From Scleromitrula shiraiana (taxonomy: Eukaryota; Ascomycota; Leotiomycetes; Helotiales; Sclerotiniaceae), in contig JABELC010000007.1 of assembly GCA_028455995.1 (NCBI GenBank), forward strand, positions 992,001 through 1,056,000: a DNA stretch of 64,000 bases, given 5' to 3'. The position numbers were made by a program, and so were the translations under genes. Within the stretch, counting starts at the first letter, position 1; every line of letters starts with the position of its first letter. The notes under the pieces were generated by a model. That model saw only the letters and a program-made list of their open reading frames with translations. It made no database searches and was not told the origin of the DNA. This document shows, piece after piece, positions 56,765 to 64,000 of this stretch.

Positions 56765-59377
56765 ATGGCGGATGATGGTATGCTCATGAATTTTGATCTT
56801 GGGGAGGCGCCTATAATTGCGAAGCAATCTTTCAAAGGTGGAAGGTGGAAGGATCGATTGGCAGCAAAGAAAACTGCGCAACATCGGCTAACGAAAGGCT
56901 CGACATCTAAACCTTCTACGAGGGAAATCTTTAACGATCGAAAATACGATGGTGGTGCGGAGGATTATATAGGATCAGGGGCCCCAGCAAGGCCACCGAA
57001 GAGACAACGACTCGATGATAATAATTATGAACAAGTGGGAAGAAATGCAAACACAGCTGCATATGCTTCTGGAAAACTTCCGCCGGGAAGTATAAACGGT
57101 GGAGCAAGGAATACAAAGACCAATTTTCAAGAAGATACCAGACCGGCATTCGTATCTGGGAAGCTACCACCAGGTAGTATTAGCATTGGCGGAAAGAAAG
57201 CTATATCGTTCCAAGAAGAAACAAGGCCGGCCTTTGTTTCCGGAAAACTTCCTCCAGGAAGCATAAATTTCGGCACGAAGAAGGCGGTACGGATAGATGA
57301 AGAAACTAGGCCATCTTATATTTCGGGAAAATTGCCGCCAGGTAGCATCAGCGCCGGACGAAGTCGGGAATCAGCTACAGGAAAGCCTGGTCAGGTCATC
57401 TCGTCACTATTCTCATTTAACCCCACGTCTAAAACTACATTCGATGAACCCGTGGAGGAAATAGAACCCGCGAAACCTTCAAATGCGCCATTGACGGAAG
57501 AAATGGCTACATTTACGAATCTAGGCTTGTCTAGGAGACTTGCGGCACATTTATCCACTAAGCTTGACATGAAGGCGCCTACGGCTATTCAAAAGGCTGC
57601 AGTCTCGCAGATGATCTCAGAAGATAGTGACGCTTTTATACAAGCTGAAACTGGATCTGGAAAGACACTGGCATATCTTCTTCCCATTGTTGAGAGGATT
57701 CTGGCCTTGAGCAATGATGGCATTCAAATACATCGAGACTCGGGACTTTTTGCCATTGTTCTTGCACCTACAAGAGAACTCTGCAAGCAAATAGCTTCCG
57801 TTCTTGAAAAGCTTCTTCGGTGTGCACCTTGGATAGTTGGAACAACAGTCATTGGAGGTGAAAGCAAACAATCTGAAAAGGCAAGACTTCGGAAAGGTGT
57901 CAACATTTTGATTGCTACCCCAGGAAGATTGGCAGATCATCTTGATAATACCGAAGTGTTGAACGTCGCCACTGTGCGATGGCTTGTACTCGACGAAGGA
58001 GATCGCTTAATGGAACTTGGGTTTGAGGAAGAGATCAAAGGGATTGTCGAGAAAATCGGTCGAAGATCGGTGGATAGGCAAAATGCAGCGCAAATGAAAA
58101 CACTGCCGAAAAGGAGAGTTACGGTTCTCTGTTCTGCCACCATGAAAATGAATGTACAGCGACTAGGGGAAATTAGTCTGAAAGATGCCGTTCACATTCA
58201 AGCCGACCCATCTGAGCAAGCACTTAAGGACAAGGCAGATGGAGTCGAGCCTGAAGATAAAGCTTTTTCGGCACCTGCACAACTCAAACAGTCATATGCC
58301 ATTGTTCCAGCCAAATTACGTCTCGTAACTTTGACAGCTATCTTGAAACGTGCCTTTGCGCGCAGAGGCTCAGTTATGAAGGCAATTGTATTTATTTCCT
58401 GCGCAGATTCTGTCGATTTCCACTTCTCTCTATTTAGTAGGCCTAAAGAAGTTCAAGCTGAAAACACTGAGAACAAAGTCGAACTACCAACACTCCCCAA
58501 GTCAGAATTGACGAAGGACACTATCGCACATGGAAGCACGTTTTCAAGCGATTCTAACCCAGTGGTTTTACACAAACTTCATGGGTCACTTGCACAGAAC
58601 ATTCGAACCGCTACACTAAAAGCTTTCACGGAATCTTCGGAACCATGTGTCATGATTTGTACTGATGTCGCATCTCGAGGTCTTGATCTTCCAAATGTTG
58701 ATTATGTTATCGAATACGATCCGCCGTTCAGCGCCGAAGATCATTTGCATCGTGTAGGCCGAACAGCTAGAGCTGGTCGTGAAGGAAGAGCCATGATTTT
58801 TCTGATGCCTGGAGATGAAGAGGAATATGTATCGATCCTCGCATCAGGATACCGAGAAGGAAAGAAAGCGTTAACTCATCATACGGCGGAAGATTTAATA
58901 CAAAAAGGATTTGGTGGTATAGGGCGCGAATGGGAAGAGAGAGCTACAGAATGGCAACTTGAGGTAGAACGATGGACTTTGGACTCACCAAAATACCTCG
59001 AAATGGCACGACGTGGATATCAAAGTCACATCAGAGCTTATGCTACCCATGTTGCGAACGAGAGATCAATTTTCAACATGCAGACATTGCATTTGGGTCA
59101 TCTGGCTAAGGCATTTGCACTAAGAGATAAGCCTGGAAGTATTAAGGTGCCTGGGCTTAGACCGGCGAAGATGACAAAAGCAGACAGGAGCGTGGCGGCA
59201 AGGAAAGCAAAGAGGGGAGAGAAAGAGGCAGAGAAAGCTCCAGAGGGAGAAAGGATACGAAAACAGAGGAAGCTGGAGTTAGACCTCCCAACTGTTGATG
59301 GCAATGAAGTTGCCGCAAGAATGAAGAGGAAGATGAAAGAACATATGGCGAGCGCGAGCGAGTTCAATATCGGTTGA
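56765..59377 (+). CDS. DBP7: DEAD-box ATP-dependent RNA helicase Dbp7
   Basis: Intronless 870-residue frame from ATG 56765. Dbp7 works in the nucleolus on assembly of the large ribosomal subunit. Helicase motifs appear in order: Q-motif region TFTNLGLSRRLAAHL..KAPTAIQ (249-275), Walker A AETGSGKT (294-301), PTRELC (335-340), TPGRLADHL (385-393) and motif II. Motif II is DEGD (410-413) in place of DEAD, a Dbp7 characteristic. SAT, ASRGLDLPNVDYV and HRVGRTARAGREGRA then follow. GQVISSLFSFNP (209-220) is the conserved pre-helicase box. The C-terminus is strongly basic (KMTKADRSVAARKAKRGEKE). The N-terminal arm carries four spaced copies of SGKLPPGSI. Confidence 0.95.
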   Translation: MADDGMLMNFDLGEAPIIAKQSFKGGRWKDRLAAKKTAQHRLTKGSTSKPSTREIFNDRKYDGGAEDYIGSGAPARPPKRQRLDDNNYEQVGRNANTAAYASGKLPPGSINGGARNTKTNFQEDTRPAFVSGKLPPGSISIGGKKAISFQEETRPAFVSGKLPPGSINFGTKKAVRIDEETRPSYISGKLPPGSISAGRSRESATGKPGQVISSLFSFNPTSKTTFDEPVEEIEPAKPSNAPLTEEMATFTNLGLSRRLAAHLSTKLDMKAPTAIQKAAVSQMISEDSDAFIQAETGSGKTLAYLLPIVERILALSNDGIQIHRDSGLFAIVLAPTRELCKQIASVLEKLLRCAPWIVGTTVIGGESKQSEKARLRKGVNILIATPGRLADHLDNTEVLNVATVRWLVLDEGDRLMELGFEEEIKGIVEKIGRRSVDRQNAAQMKTLPKRRVTVLCSATMKMNVQRLGEISLKDAVHIQADPSEQALKDKADGVEPEDKAFSAPAQLKQSYAIVPAKLRLVTLTAILKRAFARRGSVMKAIVFISCADSVDFHFSLFSRPKEVQAENTENKVELPTLPKSELTKDTIAHGSTFSSDSNPVVLHKLHGSLAQNIRTATLKAFTESSEPCVMICTDVASRGLDLPNVDYVIEYDPPFSAEDHLHRVGRTARAGREGRAMIFLMPGDEEEYVSILASGYREGKKALTHHTAEDLIQKGFGGIGREWEERATEWQLEVERWTLDSPKYLEMARRGYQSHIRAYATHVANERSIFNMQTLHLGHLAKAFALRDKPGSIKVPGLRPAKMTKADRSVAARKAKRGEKEAEKAPEGERIRKQRKLELDLPTVDGNEVAARMKRKMKEHMASASEFNIG

Positions 59378-60547
59378 ACAAGGAACATTAGAACTATGCC
59401 AATATAATAAATTCCGCAAACAAGATCTAATTTACAGCTACGAGCTATGAAACTACTAAGTAATAATTGTCTCAACTTGCACAAAACTAGAAGATATCTA
59501 TGATGAATTTAGTCACTAAGATTTTGGTGCAATCCTGCTAGATCGCTGGGAGGTAATCATCAAAATATGTACACTTATGGATTCTTTCGTACTCAGCTTG
59601 TTGTACTCACAGCGTATGAGTGATGGGCTAGTTTGCCTACCTAAATAGTCCATTATCATGTTTTTCGAACCTTTCAAAATTTGTGTGGCCTTGAATCCCT
59701 GCGTTGCTTTCTCCTTATATACTACACTATGAAGCTGACAAGTTGAAATTTCTCGAGAAGATGTATGGAAAACCAAAATGTTCTAAGCTTCAATATCGGT
59801 CGATAGTCTCTCGTTGTCTAAGATTCAATCAAAATATTAGGCTATTTCAGGTGTATGTTTAAGCAGAAAGTTTTTCATTGGTGATATTCATTTACAAAAT
59901 TATTCATCAATGAAGGATTACCTCAGAGGGACTATCCTATGTAGTTACCTCTAATAGATATATGAATATCGATCTAGAGGTGGGGCAATTGAAAGGGGGA
60001 AGCGAACAGGTGATCTGACAAACTTAATCGACTTTGTATGAGAGAATTATCTCTTCAGTTAAGATTCTTGGAGCCTGCAGTATAGGTATATATCATGAAT
60101 CCATGTGTAGTCATTTGCTCGTTCTCAACTTATTGCAGATATCATTTTTAATCCTCTCTACCATCTTGTAACAAACTCGTGCACCTTCAACAGCAACCCC
60201 AATTCGTTGACATCCAATTAAAGGGCAAGTATATACGGTCCAACTGAAAGAACCGTTTGATAAAGAGAGTATATGCTCGAATATCAAGGGCAATGTATCT
60301 AAAACAATACTCAATTATTGGTAATCGCATTCACCAGTTCCGTATCAGTTAAGTGATTCACTCAAATTAGATCGACTTATTTGCACAGCCACTTGCTGAT
60401 TGCGGATCTAGATGACTAGATACATATGTTTTAGATACTTTCATCCATCTGTAAACCTTTTTTGTTAGATATGTGAAAAATAACAGAAGCTGGCAAAAAA
60501 TCACCCTCTAAGACAAACACGGCAGCAGAAGGAGTGGCAGGAGGGTT
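59378..60547. other. Intergenic
   Basis: 1.2 kb between Dbp7 and the next plus-strand gene. Short frames only, nothing supported. Confidence 0.5.
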
Positions 60548-62257
60548 ATGAGAATGAAAACCCCTACCCAAAATACACAAATTCTATCAGAGATTTTGGA
60601 ACGTTGGCCTTGTTCTGCTCCGGTTGAGCCAGATCTTATAAGTTTTGCTTCTGCCATTGTCGCCAATAGGGACTTACAACTGCCACTCGTTCTTCAGCCT
60701 CTTCCCACGAGACAAGCTTTTGGTTCTCATCCTCCAGTAGAGGGGACGAAAGTACCAACAAGATATATTACTGGTTTGGATAATTTCCGGGCCGAGGAAT
60801 CTCCCGTAAATACACCTACAAATATGAGTCTTTCTTCGATTAGTGAGGCCTCGAGATCCAAGTTAGGCCTATCTCCCTCGTCGACTTCAACACCAATATC
60901 CATAAATACCAGTCTGGGTTCAGCTTTCGATTCTGGTTCAACAGCAGACATGAATATTAACATACCTCAACCCGTGCAAGCAACATCTAGAAACAGTTCG
61001 TTTGATATGTTTGGGCTCGTAACTCCCGCTACTACGCCAAATATGGCAAATGCCAATCTATTTGCATTGCCTGATCCAAATCCTACTGTTACTCCCACAC
61101 CAACTGGTAAAAATACAACAGTGCATACTACCCCCATACCGGTTTCAACATGGCTGACAACTGCTCCAAAAACTAGCAGTCAGTATCCTCTTGATCAGCA
61201 ACAACTCGATACTATTATAGGAAATATCTTGAAGATGGAAACCATGCTGGACGGCCCATTACATGATACTGAATTTGCAGCTATGTATTTCAATGGTGTT
61301 TGCAGAAGTGTCGACGATCCTCTTCCAAATGAGCCAACGTGCGAAGCTGAAGTTGAATTCTTCACCCAACGAGAGGACTCTGCTGCGCATGTGAGAAGGT
61401 ACGCTAAAGTCATCTGTTTGTTTTGTATGGGTTTTTTGGATTATGTTGAAGGTGACGACATAGCCCTGATCATCTATTACAGGTCTTGGGTCTAGAAAAT
61501 AACACTAATATCTGGATGTAGATGTGGCCAAGAAGTTCCAAATTATGTTCATGAAGGCTTTTATCGCCATTCTGAAGAGCAGGTTAGATATTCCAAACCC
61601 TCACCTTTCGTCTCATATCAAATTTCAGGCTAACCTAGCACACAGCAAATTCAAGTCAACTTTCAACGCATCAGCGCTGCCTATGCATCATACGATGATA
61701 CCTACCGTCGAAACTACGATGATCCTTTGCTTGCGGCAGATGCTCGATCCCGTGTTCCCGACAGTTCCTCAAACACCTATAGATGGAAAAGAAGGACTTG
61801 TCATAATCGACCAGCCACAGTCAGAAGACAGATCCGAGTTGATGTAGCAGACACCATTCAGGCTGATTTTGCGGTTGTGGTAAACGATATTACGCCAGGC
61901 AGTGTGGAGCGTAATAGTCTAGCTGGTAGGGAGATCATGAGGGCTGTCGATGAGTGTGGCTTTTTGAATGATACCATGGAAGTCAGGAACAAGAGAGCAA
62001 GACATGAAAGATTGGAGGAGAAGAGTAATAGAATTATGAACACAGGAGAGATCGGGGGGTATTTCCAAGAGAATGATGAAGACCTCGAGAAAGATACCAA
62101 CAAATGGGAATCTGGTAGCGAAGGAACTGATGAAGCTCAAGCCCGAGAATCTGATACTACTACCCCTGAGACAAATACGGGTGATGAAGACTGCAAATGG
62201 GAGGAAGACACGGAGATGATCACTGGTAGTCATTACACCGATGGGGCATTGCCATGA
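60548..62257 (+). CDS. Unknown three-exon protein, 507 aa
   Basis: Exons 60548-61398, 61522-61582 and 61646-62257 join in frame. Introns are 123 bp (GTACGC...GATGTAG) and 63 bp (GTTAGA, CTAAC branch, CACAG). The N-terminal half is Ser/Thr/Pro-rich and disordered. A folded region starts near 222 (LDQQQLDTIIGNILKMETML) and crosses both introns: DSAAHVRR/CGQEVPNYVHEGFYRHSEEQ/QIQVNFQRISAAYASYDDTY, then RRNYDDP. The last part resembles helix III-IV of a J domain (F..I..AY..L-D...R..YD), but no HPD loop is visible, so that is only a suggestion. The C-terminus is acidic (SGSEGTDEAQ, GDEDCKWEEDTEM). The 61522 acceptor is preferred because the earlier one at 61481 leads to an immediate stop. Confidence 0.65.
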
Positions 62258-62873
62258 CAATAACCTGGTTTGGAGAGTCAAGATGAAGAAATTGTGATCC
62301 GAGGGCGGTTAGGAACTAGGGTTCTATTGCGTGGGTTGTTTCAGGATATTATACCTTGGGGGAATTTTTGGTAGGAGTCGACACAAACATATCTAGATAT
62401 CTTTCAATTCAGAATTCGAGGACGAATCGTAGAGTTTTCTTGAACAAATGATTATTTCAGCTGTTGCATCAAAACCTATGTATGTGTGTACCGTGATAAT
62501 CACTTACCAATGACTTCACTCAATACCATGATGTGCCTAATGTATCGAACTCGGAAGAACCATGCTTTTGGTATATAGATTTTGAATTGAAAAACGAATA
62601 TTATTACTTTTATGCATACTTAATTAGACATTCTACTCCATCCATTCTAGTCGAGCCATACCAATCCATTCCAACTCCGTGACACCCAATCCTTAATGAA
62701 AATGAAAGATCCTCTTCCCACCAAGTGCCTGTCCATGATAATAATTTCGAAATGGTGATACAGCCTCCCACCTCACTCCTATCACCAATATCTCTATCCC
62801 TATCATATCATACACCATTCACATACTCGTACAATATATGAGAGCCATGGACCTAGTAAGTGGTCCGCAACTT
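62258..62873. other. Intergenic between convergent genes
   Basis: About 0.6 kb with trailing sequences of both neighbours. CATTCTACTCCATCC-type pyrimidine repeats near 62630-62680. No gene. Confidence 0.5.
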
Positions 62874-63317
62874 CTAATGCAAGCATCCTCTGCTAGCCCT
62901 TCTTGCATGATACACCACACATCGTCCAATTCCACATCCATTAGATCCAGCCTTTGAATGTGGTTCAGAGATCTCGGAATCGTGCTTGTGACGACAATCC
63001 GATGCTAAAGCTGTAGAGGCGATAGCCTTTTCTTTCATAAGGGAGATTCTGTTCAATGAACAGTTAGCATTTTGAATAAGACTCAGATGGGGAAGGCTGA
63101 CTTACTCATCCTCGGAATAGCCGGGGAGATTTACTGCTGGCCCTTCTTGGAAGTTAAAGGGGGCGCTCTGTGGGATCTTTGGTTAGAATGTGGCACCTGG
63201 AAGTTGTGATGGGAGCAAAAGGAGACTGACTATAGAAATAGGTTTGCGTGTTTTTGGCTTGAGTTTTAATGCTTCCGCAAACTTGGATATGGCAGCTTTG
63301 AATTGCATGCAAGACAT
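62874..63317 (-). CDS. Small three-exon hypothetical protein, 107 aa
   Basis: Exons 63231-63317, 63106-63167 and 62874-63048 join in frame. The second intron (57 bp) is excellent: GTAAGT donor, TGCTAAC branch, AACAG acceptor. The first (63 bp) has TTCTAAC and CACAG but a weaker GTCAGT donor. The protein begins MSCMQFKAAISKFAEALKLK, with no signal peptide. It continues RKPISISAPFNFQEGPAVNL-PGYSEDEISLMKEKAIAS and ends in a Cys/Gly/Arg-rich tail (CGIGRCVVYHARRASRGCLH). The ISxPxNFQ piece faintly recalls the start of CRIB motifs, but the downstream His/Gly-Asp residues are absent. No characterised family is recognised. Confidence 0.6.
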
Positions 63318-64000
63318 TGTTAATAAAATGAGCGACAAGAAACGAAACGAGTGTATATGCGAATGTGGGTATAGAGGTGTTGATAGACTGCTGTTATGAT
63401 GGCAGGCTGATAATATTATTTGAAACGGACGAAAGTAGACGCGCTTGCTGGAATTGTAGTAATATATTGAAAACGCGTGGCGAGGAATGACAGTAATTGA
63501 TAACGAACAATGAACGAAAAGAGCTTTAATGCAAGAAATTGATGGTAAAGAAGAAATTGCTGAAGAGCTGTCTGCCAGTCACTTAGAAGAAATCGGCGAT
63601 AATTGAAGATATATATGAGAATCAAGGAAGAGAGAAATACTTTTTGAAGACAGTTAATAAATTACTGTCAAGGGCAACAACACTATCAAATGAGAAATTA
63701 CACAGAGTCAGTACTACAATATCTGTGCTACTTCGGGAATCCCATTCTTTGGTACACTTCAAGTAACGGCAATCCGGCGACGTAACGTGGCGGATTCCTT
63801 GCTCCAGAGTTTTGGGATTTAGACCATGTCTAGTGGCCGCCATTTATTTTATGAGACGTTCTGGAATGCTGATGACTACGACAATTGTTCGCTTCTTTTC
63901 TACAGAAGAAGTTGACAAGTTGAAGGCGTTCTGTCAAAGTGGTTTTTCTAGACAACCATGTCAGTGGTACCTAAGATTTGAATATGATTCTAAGTTTAGC
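63318..64000. other. Right-edge region, one doubtful small frame
   Basis: The promoter of the 107-aa gene lies here. A 73-codon minus-strand frame (63622-63843, starting MAATRHGLNPKTLEQGIRHV) has an ATG start but no recognisable domain. It could be a first exon or chance. Confidence 0.35.

Overview
The window looks like nuclear DNA of a filamentous ascomycete, most likely a leotiomycete (Helotiales relative). The genes have short introns (47-123 bp) with GTAAGT-type donors and CTAAC-type branch points. The families are typical of such fungi: fungal rhodopsin-domain membrane protein, Ser/Thr-linked secreted lysozyme-like protein with a Cys-rich binding module, Whi5/Nrm1 repressor, Dbp7. Ordinary gene-bearing DNA of moderate GC alternates abruptly with extremely AT-rich blocks in which transposons have been destroyed by C-to-T/G-to-A change, as expected of repeat-induced point mutation (RIP). 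The species assignment is inference.

Layout. 1-7.2 kb: 5' half of an aspartic-protease-like gene running off the left edge, a broken GPI-type Ser/Thr-rich wall-protein gene, and a secreted alpha/beta hydrolase. 7.2-7.85 kb: three tandem-like copies of an unknown repeat. 7.85-27.7 kb: AT-rich block without surviving genes. It contains a complete LTR retrotransposon (12275-19769, 160-bp LTRs, 5-bp target duplication ATTAT), three solo-LTR candidates, and three long-inverted-repeat elements of one family with TA target sites. 27.7-28.6 kb is a normal-composition island, 28.6-29.3 kb is AT-rich, and 29.7-31.4 kb holds a rhodopsin-domain gene. 31.6-34.56 kb is another AT-rich block that appears to be one inverted-repeat element with a second nested in it, plus a roughly 250-bp AAAT microsatellite. 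34.6-49.7 kb: lysozyme-like gene (minus), a 206-aa hypothetical gene (minus), a 135-aa hypothetical gene (plus), Whi5/Nrm1-like (minus) and a CENP-L/Fta1-like kinetochore gene (minus), separated by long intergenic stretches with microsatellites. 49.9-52.1 kb: a small transposon graveyard with a Tc1/mariner transposase fragment. 52.5-53.2 kb: small secreted protein with a duplicated 3' end. 55.3-59.4 kb: pantothenate synthetase and the DEAD-box helicase Dbp7, divergently arranged over a 359-bp shared promoter. 60.5-62.3 kb: a three-exon unknown gene. 62.9-63.3 kb: a three-exon small protein.

No operon-like pathway links the genes. PanC/Dbp7, Whi5/Nrm1 and Fta1 are housekeeping (vitamin synthesis, ribosome assembly, G1/S control, kinetochore). 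Protease-like, hydrolase, lysozyme-like and small secreted proteins are accessory surface/secretome genes lying nearer the transposon blocks. The most unusual feature is the mobile-element landscape: paired LTRs whose differences are transitions, a foldback-like TIR family, and a restricted set of GC-containing words (ACTAGT, TTCAAG/CTTGAA, CCAGTG, GACTCGGA) standing out of almost pure A/T.
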